NCBI GenBank assembly: GCA_046329055.1
Contig: JAXLVK010000025.1
Span: 1 to 64,000 of the forward strand
Source: JADKCL01 sp046329055
GTDB taxonomy: Bacteria > Bacteroidota > Bacteroidia > J057 > JADKCL01
DNA length: 64,000 nucleotides
Direction: 5' to 3'
Shown here: positions 25,593-34,125 of the stretch, piece after piece
How positions within the stretch are numbered: position 1 is the stretch's first letter
Layout of the letters: each line of letters starts with the position of its first letter
The notes under the pieces: model-generated
What the model saw: only the letters and a program-made list of their open reading frames with translations
Database searches by the model: none
What the model was told of the DNA's origin: nothing
Made by a program: the position numbers and the translations under genes

Positions 25593-26804
25593 TCACCCCC
25601 GCCACTCCCCCGTCTCGCTCTGCTCCCGCGCCATGGCCTCGTAGTCCGGCACCTCCGCAAATTTGAAATGCGGGTACTTGTCCTTGTATTCCTGCCGCAC
25701 AAGGGCAAGCAACCGCTCCTTGAGCACATCGATCCCGATGTTTGCTCCGGCCGCGATGAAGACCGCGGGTGCATTTTCCCGGGCATACCAAGTCTTTTCC
25801 AATTGCTCCCGCTGCTCCGCTGGGATGCGGTCGATCTTGTTGAAGACCACGATCGTCGGCTTCTCCTTGGCGTTGAGGCTGGCGAGGGTCTCGTTCACGA
25901 CTTCCAGCTGCTCCTCGAATGCAGGATGGCTCATGTCCACGACGTGGAGGAGGATATCGCTCTCGCGGACCTCGTCGAGGGTGCTCTTGAAGCACTCCAC
26001 GAGGTGGTGAGGCAGCTTGCGCAGGAAGCCGACCGTGTCGCTGAGCAGGAAGGGCACCTGATCGACGACGACCTTGCGGACGGTGGTATCGAGCGTGGCA
26101 AACAGCTTGTCCTCAGCGAGGACATCGCTTTTGGAGAGGCGGTTCATGAGGGTGCTCTTGCCTGCGTTGGTGTAACCCACGAGGGAGACGCGGACCATCT
26201 CCACGCGGTGCTTGCGGCGGGTCTGGTTCTGCTGATCGATCTTCTTGAGCTCCTCCTTGAGCAGGTCGATGCGGTAGCGGATGGCCCGGCGGTCGGTCTC
26301 GATTTCCTTTTCACCCGCGCCCTTCATGCCGATGCCGCCCTTCTGCTTGCTCAAGTGCGTCCACAAGCCCGCGAGGCGGGGGAGCAGGTATTGCAGCTGC
26401 GCGAGGTCCACCTGTGCCTTGGCTTGGGCGGTGCGGGCGCGCTCGCTGAAAATGTGGAGGATGATGCCGCTTCGATCCAGCACCTTGACGCCAAGGGCGC
26501 GGTCAATGTTGCGCACCTGTGAGGGCGTGAGGTCGTCGTCAAATGCCACAAGGTCCACCTTCTCCTCGTCGATGAAGGCCTTGATCTCCTCCAACTTGCC
26601 AGTGCCGACGTAGGTGCCGGAGTGGACGTGATCGACCTTTTGCAGGAAGACCTTGAGGGTGGTCGCACCTGCGGTATCCACGAGCAGCTCCAGTTCTTCC
26701 AAATATTCTTCTGCCTTTTCCTTGGGAATGGAACGATTGTAGATGCCCACGAGGACTGCTTTTTCCTTGGGTGCGTGGGCTGATTTTTGGGATTTCTGGG
26801 CCAT
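25593..26804 (-). CDS. hflX: Ribosome-associated GTPase HflX
   Basis: This is a 403-residue GTPase with the HflX N-terminal domain (GTYVGTGKLEEIKAF; ARTAQAKAQVDLAQLQYLLP), the glycine-rich KGGIGMKGAGEKEIETDRR signature and a linker coiled coil. The G domain follows: P-loop GYTNAGKST, switch DTT, DTVGF (G3) and NKID (G4). HflX binds 50S and 70S ribosomes and helps rescue or split stalled ribosomes. It is divergent from the nucleotidyltransferase gene and has no obvious operon partner. The length is normal. Confidence 0.95.
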   Translation of the reverse strand: MAQKSQKSAHAPKEKAVLVGIYNRSIPKEKAEEYLEELELLVDTAGATTLKVFLQKVDHVHSGTYVGTGKLEEIKAFIDEEKVDLVAFDDDLTPSQVRNIDRALGVKVLDRSGIILHIFSERARTAQAKAQVDLAQLQYLLPRLAGLWTHLSKQKGGIGMKGAGEKEIETDRRAIRYRIDLLKEELKKIDQQNQTRRKHRVEMVRVSLVGYTNAGKSTLMNRLSKSDVLAEDKLFATLDTTVRKVVVDQVPFLLSDTVGFLRKLPHHLVECFKSTLDEVRESDILLHVVDMSHPAFEEQLEVVNETLASLNAKEKPTIVVFNKIDRIPAEQREQLEKTWYARENAPAVFIAAGANIGIDVLKERLLALVRQEYKDKYPHFKFAEVPDYEAMAREQSETGEWRG

Positions 26805-27011
26805 AAGATGCGTGGAACCGGGGTCGCTGTTGGCGCGTTGATTCCGGCGATATTGGCAAATATGAGCCGAATTAGCGAACTTTTACTACCTTTACTTTCC
26901 AGTAGGCGTGTGAGGTAAGCCCCAACCATTGAGGAAACTTGTTTTTCCTCAGAGGACTTGTGATTTTTACCGTCCTCGCTTGACGGCCTTGAGAGATCAA
27001 AACTTGAAACT

Positions 27012-27791
27012 TTGAACGTTACAGGAAAACCCTTCAAGGGTCCACGACAAAAACGAGAGCCGAGGAGCAATCCTCCCTCTACCCCCTTGCTGCCATTTGA
27101 GGTGGTCGTGATGGCCGGGGGCCGTGGCGAGCGCCTGAGCCCGCTCACGGACAACCTGCCCAAGCCATTGGTGAAGGTCGGCGGTCGTCCGATCTTGGAA
27201 TACAGCATTCAACGTCTCAAGAATGCTGGCGTCAAGCATTTCACCTTTTGCCTCAACCATTTCGGAGATCAGATCGCCCGTCACTTCGGTGAAGGCGACG
27301 ATTGGGGTCTGAACTTTGATTACATCTTCGAGCCGAAGCCCCTCGGCACCATCGGTGGGGCGGCCCTCAAGGAGCGCTTCGTGTACAACGACGTCCTCGT
27401 CATCAATGGCGACCTCCTGACCACCATCAATTTCGAGCGCTTTTTCGCCTTTTACGTGGAGGAGGATGCGGACATGGCGGTTGCCACGATTCCTTACCGC
27501 TTGAACCTCCCATACGGCATCTTCGAGGTGGACGATCAACACGAGATCAGCTCCATCAAGGAAAAGCCCACCTTCACCTACCACATCAACAGCGGCATGT
27601 ATTTCATCCGCCGCGAGCTGCTGTCCCTGATTCCGAACCATGAGCGTTTCGATGCCGTGGAACTGATCGAGACAGCCATGCGCCACGGCAAGAAAGTCTG
27701 CTCCTTCCCCCTGCTCGATTACTGGATCGACATCGGGCAGATGGAGGACTATCAGAAGGCGCAAGAAGATGTGCAGTTCCTGGACCTGTGA
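27012..27791 (+). CDS. Sugar-phosphate nucleotidyltransferase
   Basis: This 259-residue protein has the Rossmann-like NTP_transferase fold. The nucleotide-binding signature is VVMAGGRGERLSPLTDNLPK, followed by GRPILEYSIQRL, INGDLLTTINF with the metal-binding Asp, and a C-terminal LDYWIDIGQMEDYQKA. It should transfer a nucleotide to a sugar-1-phosphate for envelope polysaccharide. Closest relatives of this type often carry a pair of N-terminal CBS domains, but none is encoded here. The first 30 residues are Pro/Arg-rich and may not be translated. A start near the GTG at about 27102 is an alternative. Confidence 0.85.
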   Translation: MNVTGKPFKGPRQKREPRSNPPSTPLLPFEVVVMAGGRGERLSPLTDNLPKPLVKVGGRPILEYSIQRLKNAGVKHFTFCLNHFGDQIARHFGEGDDWGLNFDYIFEPKPLGTIGGAALKERFVYNDVLVINGDLLTTINFERFFAFYVEEDADMAVATIPYRLNLPYGIFEVDDQHEISSIKEKPTFTYHINSGMYFIRRELLSLIPNHERFDAVELIETAMRHGKKVCSFPLLDYWIDIGQMEDYQKAQEDVQFLDL

Positions 27792-27830
27792 TCAGGTAGC
27801 ATTCATTTTCATGTAGAAATCAGGTTGTAG

Positions 27831-27880
27831 GTTGCCCTGTTGTAGGGGTTCAAGATTCTGAACCCCTACAACAGGGCAAC
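27831..27880. repeat. Perfect 22-bp inverted repeat, 6-nt loop
   Basis: The arms at 27831-27852 and 27859-27880 are exactly complementary (starting GTTGCCCTGTTGTAGGGG). On the plus strand the hairpin is followed by GATTCAGTTTTCTT, so it may terminate the nucleotidyltransferase transcript, although the stem is much longer than usual terminators. Confidence 0.8.
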
Positions 27881-27955
27881 GATTCAGTTTTCTTAACACG
27901 AACTCCCCGCATCGACCACAACAAGTCCCGCTTTGTCATCGTTAAAAGGATTATC

Positions 27956-29446
27956 TTGGATAGAGAAAATCTGAAAATGAGGATGAAAAAGTCGATTGCA
28001 ACATTTTTGCTCGGTTTTGGAGGGGCAGCTCTCGGATTTGGTGTGATGCATTGGATGATGCCGGAGCCCACAGCGGCGTTCCAGCCTGCCCATGCGCCAC
28101 TCATGCACGTGAACCAACCTGCGGCGACAGACCAAGGCCAATCCACCAATGACCTGCCCAATTTCGTGCAGGCATCGGCAATGGCCACACCGGCGGTCGT
28201 CCATATCAAGTCCTTCTATTCTGCGAGCGCCTCGCCAGATCCCTTCCATGGGTTCTTCGGGTCGCCATTCCAGGGAGGGATGCGTCCGCAGTCGGCTGGA
28301 TCCGGCGTGATCATCTCCGGCGACGGCTACATCGCCACCAACAACCACGTGGTCAAGAACGCCGAAAAGGTGGAAGTGGTGCTGGAAGACAAGCGCACAT
28401 ACGAGGCAACCGTGGTCGGCACTGACCCGAACACCGACCTCGCCCTGCTCAAGATCGAACAGGAGGGCCTGACCTTCCTGCCCTTCGGCAACTCCAACGA
28501 TGTCCAAGTCGGCCAATGGGTTCTCGCTGTCGGCAACCCCTTCAACCTCACGAGCACGGTCACAGCGGGCATCGTGAGCGCCAAGGGCCGTAGCCTGAAC
28601 CTGCTGGACGAGGAGTTTGCCATCGAGAGCTTCATCCAGACGGATGCGGCGGTGAACCCCGGGAACAGCGGCGGCGCCCTGATCAGCACCACGGGCGAAC
28701 TCGTCGGCATCAATACCGCTATCGCCTCCGAGACGGGCAGCTATGCCGGGTACTCCTTCGCCATCCCGGTGAACATTGTCCGCAAGGTGATGGAGGACCT
28801 GCGCGAATTCGGTGAGGTGCAGCGTGGCATCATCGGCGTACAAATCCAGAACATCAACACCGATGTGGCTGAGAAATATGGCCTGAAGACGCTGGATGGC
28901 GCCTTGGTGACGGGAACGATCGAAGGAGGAGCAGCCCAAGCAGCAGGCATCACCCGTGGCGATGTGATCACCCACGTGAACCAGACGCCGATCCGCAGCA
29001 GCAGCGAACTGCAGGAGGTCATCGGCACCTACCGCCCCGGTGACAAGGTGGCATTGACCCTGATCCGCGACGGCAAGACGGAGGAGATGGACGTGACCCT
29101 GCGCAGCAAGGAAGGCAAGACGACCCTGAGCGAGCGCCTCGGCGATGCAGGGGAAGACGGCACCAAGCAAGAGGGTTTCAGCACCCGCCTCGGCGCCCAA
29201 TTGGCCTCGATCGCAGCGGAGGACCGCAACAATCTCGGTGTAGAATCCGGCGTGAAGGTGATCAAGCTCCGTCCCGGCAAATTGCAGTCCGCTGGCTTGG
29301 AGGAGGGATTTGTGATCCTCAAAGTGAACAAGCAGCCCGTGAGTAGCCCGAAAGATGTCGAGCGCCAGGTTTCAAGCAGCGATGGCGGCGTCCTCATCGA
29401 GGGCGTCACAACCGACGGGAAGAAGCGGTACTACGCGTTTGAGTGA
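27956..29446 (+). CDS. htrA: Do/HtrA-family periplasmic serine protease
   Basis: This is a 496-residue DegP-type protease. An N-terminal membrane/signal segment (SIATFLLGFGGAALGFGVMH) is followed by a trypsin-like domain with the triad His131 (TNNHVV), Asp161 (PNTDLALL) and Ser238 (PGNSGGAL). Two PDZ domains follow at about 285-385 and 400-495, the first with GIIGVQIQNI. It degrades or refolds damaged envelope proteins. The ATG at 27977 (MRMKKS) gives a more typical signal sequence than 27956. A palindrome precedes the gene. Confidence 0.93.
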   Translation: MDRENLKMRMKKSIATFLLGFGGAALGFGVMHWMMPEPTAAFQPAHAPLMHVNQPAATDQGQSTNDLPNFVQASAMATPAVVHIKSFYSASASPDPFHGFFGSPFQGGMRPQSAGSGVIISGDGYIATNNHVVKNAEKVEVVLEDKRTYEATVVGTDPNTDLALLKIEQEGLTFLPFGNSNDVQVGQWVLAVGNPFNLTSTVTAGIVSAKGRSLNLLDEEFAIESFIQTDAAVNPGNSGGALISTTGELVGINTAIASETGSYAGYSFAIPVNIVRKVMEDLREFGEVQRGIIGVQIQNINTDVAEKYGLKTLDGALVTGTIEGGAAQAAGITRGDVITHVNQTPIRSSSELQEVIGTYRPGDKVALTLIRDGKTEEMDVTLRSKEGKTTLSERLGDAGEDGTKQEGFSTRLGAQLASIAAEDRNNLGVESGVKVIKLRPGKLQSAGLEEGFVILKVNKQPVSSPKDVERQVSSSDGGVLIEGVTTDGKKRYYAFE

Positions 29447-29621
29447 GAAGCGTGCGTTGATCGGTTTTCGGTCGATGAAAAGGAACCTATGGCTGATGTC
29501 AATTGCGATGCAAAAATGACCTTGCATTGATCAGCTAAAACGTGGAATTTATGTTTTCCCAATTGATTGCGCGCGTCCCTCCAGGTATCGAGCATCGGTT
29601 GGTGGGAATATTTGATCACCC

Positions 29622-30239
29622 ATGAAAATCGCAACTGGTTCGGAGCACAAGGATCGTCACCATGAAGCCCCGGAGTCCAAGAGCTCTGGAATGGCAGGGG
29701 CTCGTCCAGCTCAGCTTTCCAAGCAGCTCAAATTGCAGGAGGATGCGGATTGTTGCCAAGCAGTGAAACAGCTGAAATCCCTGCAATCACTCATGAACCG
29801 TGGAGGACTGCGACAGCCGAATAAACCCCTCCAAATGCAGCCGGTGGTGCAACGGCATCACCTCTATGGCAGGACCACGCTGGATGATGGCACTCTTTCT
29901 GATATCGAAATCTATGTGGTCAAGAAAAAGTCGAATGACAAGGTTGTCTATGTAGGACAGACCTGTGATCAGGTCGGGTACAAGGCACGCTTCCAACAGC
30001 ACCTGAAAAGTGGCTACCACAACAATTGGTCTGAGAACACTCATTATGTTGAACGGAAAGAGGCTGGCAACTGGACGCTGCTGGAAGCCATGATCGCCGA
30101 ACAGTACTGGATCGATCACTACGGATTTGGAAACTTGGAAAACAATATCAATGCCTTGACGCGGGCTGCCTGGATCAAATACCGTGATGACTCGGTCACC
30201 ACACCAAATTTCAAAGGTCAATATGGCCCTAAAAACTAA
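29622..30239 (+). CDS. GIY-YIG-fold nuclease, candidate secreted toxin with cargo-type leader
   Basis: This is a 205-residue protein. Residues 1-80 are a low-complexity leader with LKLQEDADCCQAVKQLKSLQ and ending MQPVVQR. That pattern resembles the leaders of DUF4157-type proteins carried by extracellular contractile injection systems. Residues of about 98-180 form a GIY-YIG-like domain: IYVVKKK and VVYVGQT as the paired strands, Arg in YKARFQQHL, and the Glu in TLLEAMIAEQYWI. All expected catalytic positions look present. It is followed 13 bp later by a small gene of immunity type. Polymorphic toxins often end in this fold. A repair nuclease is less likely given the leader. Confidence 0.7.
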   Translation: MKIATGSEHKDRHHEAPESKSSGMAGARPAQLSKQLKLQEDADCCQAVKQLKSLQSLMNRGGLRQPNKPLQMQPVVQRHHLYGRTTLDDGTLSDIEIYVVKKKSNDKVVYVGQTCDQVGYKARFQQHLKSGYHNNWSENTHYVERKEAGNWTLLEAMIAEQYWIDHYGFGNLENNINALTRAAWIKYRDDSVTTPNFKGQYGPKN

Positions 30240-30252
30240 ACCCTGATCGCCA

Positions 30253-30702
30253 ATGGGATGGTTTCAATTGGACAATGGTGATTTGCTTGGAGATATGCCG
30301 GCCGACACAATTGCATGGTCCTTGAAGCAGCACAGGGAAAATGGTGGCGATGCGCCATCGTTTCCAGAATTGCTGAGGGGAGTCGAACTAGTGCTGCAAG
30401 GCAATGAATCGACGTATTTGACTGAAGTGGGCACCCGACCATTTCCCATAGGACGCATCGCTATCAGAGGTCAGGCCATTCCCGAAATCCCGGCTGTAAA
30501 CCTTCCCGCAGGCTTGGTGGATACTTTGACCCGATGCCTTTTAGGCATCGTCTCAGGATATGAAATAGGTCCTGGTCGGAGGCCCACATTCTCAGAGGTG
30601 TTGGAGAGTTTCGTCTTCGCAATGCCAACTGGAAAAACCGATCTCCTCCGCGACGATTCACACCTAGGGCTCAAGAAGGGAGATGTGACGGAACTCCGCT
30701 GA
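30253..30702 (+). CDS. Probable immunity protein for the GIY-YIG toxin
   Basis: This is a 149-residue soluble protein starting MGWFQLDNGDLLGDMPADTI. The GDxPAD element and the later RPTFSEVLESF resemble small partner proteins found after toxin domains, but I cannot assign a named immunity family. It begins 13 bp after the nuclease gene on the same strand with no promoter space, which is the usual toxin-immunity order. It has no signal peptide, so it would act in the cytoplasm, as expected for protection from an incoming nuclease. The function is inferred mainly from position. Confidence 0.6.
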   Translation: MGWFQLDNGDLLGDMPADTIAWSLKQHRENGGDAPSFPELLRGVELVLQGNESTYLTEVGTRPFPIGRIAIRGQAIPEIPAVNLPAGLVDTLTRCLLGIVSGYEIGPGRRPTFSEVLESFVFAMPTGKTDLLRDDSHLGLKKGDVTELR

Positions 30703-30727
30703 ATCCATAATTGGTTAGCCCCGATGC

Positions 30728-32053
30728 CTACTTCGCCACCTTCCGAGCCTTGTGCGCGGCAAATAGCAGCGCCACCCCAACCAAGAACATCGCACCCAAG
30801 AACAGGGACGCATTGCGCATGGTGCCAGTGAGGTTGATGATCACGCCATAGGAAAAGGTCCCCGTGGCAGTCGCGACCTTCTCGGTGAATTCATAGAAGC
30901 TGTAATAGCTCGCATGGTCCTCGGTATCGGGAAGCAGCTTGGCGTAGGTGCTGCGGGCAAGCGCTTGGATGCCGCCCATCACTGTCCCCACGAAGAAGGC
31001 GACGATGTAGAACCCGACCTTGTCCGTCACGAAAAAGGTGGAGCAGCAGACCAAAGCCCAAACCAAGGCGGAAATCGCAAGTGCCGGGATATTGCCCATC
31101 TTCCCGCTCATCCAGGCGAAGAGATGGCTCCCGCCGATGGCCACGAACTGGATCACGAGCACCACGATCATCAGCTCACTGGCGCTCATCCCGATCTCCT
31201 CCTTACCAAATAGCGTCGCGAGGTAGATCACCGTCATGTAGCCCAATGCGCAGAAGAAAAAGCCCGCCAGGAAAAAGAGGATGCGGCGTTGCGCAGGTTG
31301 CACCAGCTGCTTCATCACATTCCCCAACTGCCGGTACCCATGCAGCAGGATGCGGCGGCTCTCAACGGGGCGGTTGTGCGTCCGGGCTGGCAAGCCTGCA
31401 AATGCAATCCGTGCAAACCCAAACCACCAAATCCCCGAAATCAAGAAACTGAGCCGGGTCGCCAATGCTGTGTTCGGCTTGTCGGGTCCCAGGTCGGCGA
31501 TGCCAAACATGGTCGGCTTCATGATGATGATGAAGCAGAGGATGAGCAAGATCGATGAACCGATGTAGCCCATGGTAAAGCCCCGCGCACTCACTTGGTC
31601 CATCCGTTTCTCCTCGACGATTTCCGGCAAGAAGGCATTGTAAAAGACAAGGCTGCCCGCAAACCCAATGCTCGCAATCACCGAACCGACCACGCCGATC
31701 CAGAGATTTTCCCGCCCTGTGAAGAAGAAGAGCGAAGCAGAGGAGATGGCTCCCAAGGTCGAGAAAAACTGCATGAAGAGCCGCTTGCGACCAGCGTAGT
31801 CCGCAATCCCTGAGAGCACAGGCGAGATGAAGGAAACCAAGAGGAAGGACAAGGACACCAAATAGGAGTAAAACTCCGAGTTCACGATGTCACGGCCCAT
31901 GAAGTGGATGTACTTGTCGCCATTGGCCTCGGTCACGGCGCCGAAGTAAATCGGAAAGACCGCGGTGGTGATGACCAGCGGGTAAACCGAATTGGCCCAG
32001 TCATACCAGCACCATGCGCTGATGATCTTCTTGTTGCCCTTCTCGATGTGCAT
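30728..32053 (-). CDS. MFS transporter, UMF1/Atg22-like
   Basis: This is a 441-residue protein with twelve predicted membrane segments. The N-terminal WCWYDWANSVYPLVITTAVF is the signature of the UMF1 (Atg22-like) branch of the major facilitator superfamily. The loop GIADYAGRKRLFMQF matches the MFS motif between helices 2 and 3. Substrates of bacterial members are not established, but yeast Atg22 exports amino acids from the vacuole. It is convergent with the immunity gene, 25 bp apart, and precedes no obvious pathway partner. Confidence 0.9.
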   Translation of the reverse strand: MHIEKGNKKIISAWCWYDWANSVYPLVITTAVFPIYFGAVTEANGDKYIHFMGRDIVNSEFYSYLVSLSFLLVSFISPVLSGIADYAGRKRLFMQFFSTLGAISSASLFFFTGRENLWIGVVGSVIASIGFAGSLVFYNAFLPEIVEEKRMDQVSARGFTMGYIGSSILLILCFIIIMKPTMFGIADLGPDKPNTALATRLSFLISGIWWFGFARIAFAGLPARTHNRPVESRRILLHGYRQLGNVMKQLVQPAQRRILFFLAGFFFCALGYMTVIYLATLFGKEEIGMSASELMIVVLVIQFVAIGGSHLFAWMSGKMGNIPALAISALVWALVCCSTFFVTDKVGFYIVAFFVGTVMGGIQALARSTYAKLLPDTEDHASYYSFYEFTEKVATATGTFSYGVIINLTGTMRNASLFLGAMFLVGVALLFAAHKARKVAK

Positions 32054-32087
32054 GGATTTCCGGATTTAGTTCAGGCCAAAGTACGAA

Positions 32088-32768
32088 TTAATCGGAATGG
32101 TGGTGAGCCTGCCGGGATCGAGAGAGGGGCAGGGCGCAGGTCATCCGCAGACCCAGGAGCCATTCCGTGCGACCCAATGCCAAGCCCTGGAGTCTGCCAA
32201 GCAGCTCCCATTTGGCGATCAAGTCATTGAAATGCGTCCCGAAACCAAAAGCCCCCTCGAATCCCACCACCATCTCGGTGCTCCGATTGACCTCCGTTGG
32301 CCCATAGAGCATGGCCGGGTAGTAAGAAATGATGTCCCGCTCAGTCCCTCGGAGCTTGGGCCGGATCCCCAACAGGGCGCGGAACCCTAGGCAGCCAAAC
32401 GTCCGCAGGCTCCAATTTTCCAAGGACAGGCCCGAGGCAACCCCAATCTGATGCCCACGCAGGCTCACCGACATTGGCGCATGGAAATTGTCCCCGGCGA
32501 TCTCGCCGTGAAGGCGGACATATTGGTAGTCCAGTGCGGCCTGATAGTGGAGACGGACCCCTAACGAGCCATCGATCCCGGCGGATGCCAGGAAGGTGGA
32601 TTGCGGATCGAGGTAGCGGGAGCTGCTGGTGAACCAACCCGAACTGCTGTGGTCGTGGTACTGCTCGGCGCTGCGGCCCAAGGCAAGGCCTGCTGTGACC
32701 GCGAGCTGTCCCATGGCTGCCCCCAAGGAAAGCATCAGCAAAATGGCGAGTGAAAGGAGCTTCTGCAT
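32088..32768 (-). CDS. Predicted outer-membrane beta-barrel protein
   Basis: This is a 226-residue protein with a clear signal peptide (MQKLLSLAILLMLSLGAAMG, cleavage near 20). Alternating hydrophobic segments with many aromatic and Gly residues follow (LHYQAALDYQYVRLHGEI; LRTFGCLGFRALLGI), as in small porin-like barrels. No family is recognised. It lies 34 bp upstream of the MFS gene on the same strand and may share its transcript. The C-terminus is His-rich (RQAHHHSD) and lacks a terminal Phe, so the barrel prediction is tentative. Confidence 0.65.
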   Translation of the reverse strand: MQKLLSLAILLMLSLGAAMGQLAVTAGLALGRSAEQYHDHSSSGWFTSSSRYLDPQSTFLASAGIDGSLGVRLHYQAALDYQYVRLHGEIAGDNFHAPMSVSLRGHQIGVASGLSLENWSLRTFGCLGFRALLGIRPKLRGTERDIISYYPAMLYGPTEVNRSTEMVVGFEGAFGFGTHFNDLIAKWELLGRLQGLALGRTEWLLGLRMTCALPLSRSRQAHHHSD

Positions 32769-33111
32769 GCACGTCTATCGTTGAATGACAGGGCGAAGAT
32801 CGCGTGGGTCGGTCAGGACCCTGTCGCAGGCAGCGCAACGGTAGTCGCGGGCATTGGCGCTGGATGCTGATCTTTCTCGGGGAAGCGGTTGGCGGCCGAA
32901 GGAATCCAAAGGAATGCGGCAGTGGTTGCGGAATTTGCAGCAATTGTCAGCCGCAGCCACGTGGATTTGCAGATTCTGCAACGCGCGGGTTCGAGCTTCG
33001 GCCCATAAGAGGCCCTGGATTTGCCTTGTCGAGAGCCTCCGAGGGCATGCCTCAGCCTCAACACCATAGCCATCTTGGAATCGCTGCCCGGTTTGCATAA
33101 TTTGCCCTATC
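32769..33111. other. Intergenic region between divergent genes
   Basis: This 343-bp spacer has GC content like that of coding DNA and open frames on both strands, none with family resemblance. It should hold the promoters of the beta-barrel and regulator genes. TTTGCATAATTTG at about 33092-33104 is a weak match to the phylum promoter. Confidence 0.4.
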
Positions 33112-34125
33112 ATGGGAATCGGCAACCATTCGGATATCCAGTCCAATCTCTTCGCGCGGGTGACCGAGCTCCTGCCTGCGCACCTGAGCCTGGCGGACGA
33201 GCTGGCGTCCCTCCTGGGTGTGAGTCGCGACAGCGCCTACCGCCGCCTGCGAGGCGATACGGAATTGAGCCTGACCGAGGCAGCGATGATCTGTCAGCGG
33301 TTTGGACTTTCCCTGGATCACCTGATCGGACCGTCCAGTGGTGCCGTGCAGTTTCAGCGAGACGGGACTGGAGACCTGGACATGGAGGGTCGGCTGGGGG
33401 TGGTGAATGCCTTCCTCAAGCAAATGGAGCAGGCTTCGAGCAAGGAGATCGTGTATTTCTCGATGGAGCTGCCCTTCTTCCACATCCTGCAAGTGCCGGA
33501 GTTGCTGGCATTCAAGCGCTGCTATTGGGAGAGCGTGCTCCGACCGGACGAGCCATTGCCCAAGGTGCATCTCGGCACCCCGACAAGCCCGGAACTGGCG
33601 TTGGAGATCGTGGGGCGGTACATCAGGATCCCGAGCACGGAGATCATCTACGAATCGGCGCTCAGCACCACCCTGCACCAAGTGCTGTACTTCCTGGAGA
33701 GCGGTTGCTTCACCGACCCGAATGATGCCCTGCGGGTCTATGATGCCTTGCGGGCATTGGTCGTCCACCTCAAGGCCCAGGCTTCACTTGGCCGCAAGTT
33801 TCGCTACGGCGCACCCGCCCCGGAGCAAGGCCCCGCCGACAACTATCGCCTGTTCCTGAACGAGATGGTCTATAGCCAAAACATCATCCACACCCGCTTG
33901 GACGGGAAAGAGGCCGTCTTCCTGGAGCACAATGTCATCCAGTTCATGCAGACCACGGATCCAGAATTTTGCCGGGAGACCTCTGCCACACTTGCCACCA
34001 TTCAAGGCAAGAGCATCCCCATCAGTGCAGTGAGCGAACGCGAGCGCAACAAGTTTTTCAACCGATTGGAGGCGAGCATCGAGCGGATGCGCTCCCGTGC
34101 GGAGATCCTGATCGCTGGGAACTGA
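33112..34125 (+). CDS. BetR-like helix-turn-helix transcriptional regulator
   Basis: This is a 337-residue cytoplasmic protein. An N-terminal HTH spans about residues 20-65 (LSLADELASLLGVSRDSAYR...LSLTEAAMICQRFGLSLDHL), of the XRE/BetR type. The remainder is a long helical domain of unknown ligand (YLESGCF; EAVFLEHNVIQFM). Bacteroidota have many such proteins, generally of unknown target. Its stop codon abuts the convergent isomerase stop, the two forming the palindrome TGATCA, with no intergenic DNA. Confidence 0.8.
   Translation: MGIGNHSDIQSNLFARVTELLPAHLSLADELASLLGVSRDSAYRRLRGDTELSLTEAAMICQRFGLSLDHLIGPSSGAVQFQRDGTGDLDMEGRLGVVNAFLKQMEQASSKEIVYFSMELPFFHILQVPELLAFKRCYWESVLRPDEPLPKVHLGTPTSPELALEIVGRYIRIPSTEIIYESALSTTLHQVLYFLESGCFTDPNDALRVYDALRALVVHLKAQASLGRKFRYGAPAPEQGPADNYRLFLNEMVYSQNIIHTRLDGKEAVFLEHNVIQFMQTTDPEFCRETSATLATIQGKSIPISAVSERERNKFFNRLEASIERMRSRAEILIAGN

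Noticed and set aside
29622..30239. Homing endonuclease or UvrC-type repair role for the GIY-YIG protein
   Set aside because: There is no DNA-binding or UvrC C-terminal part, no intron context, and the leader plus partner gene fit a toxin better.
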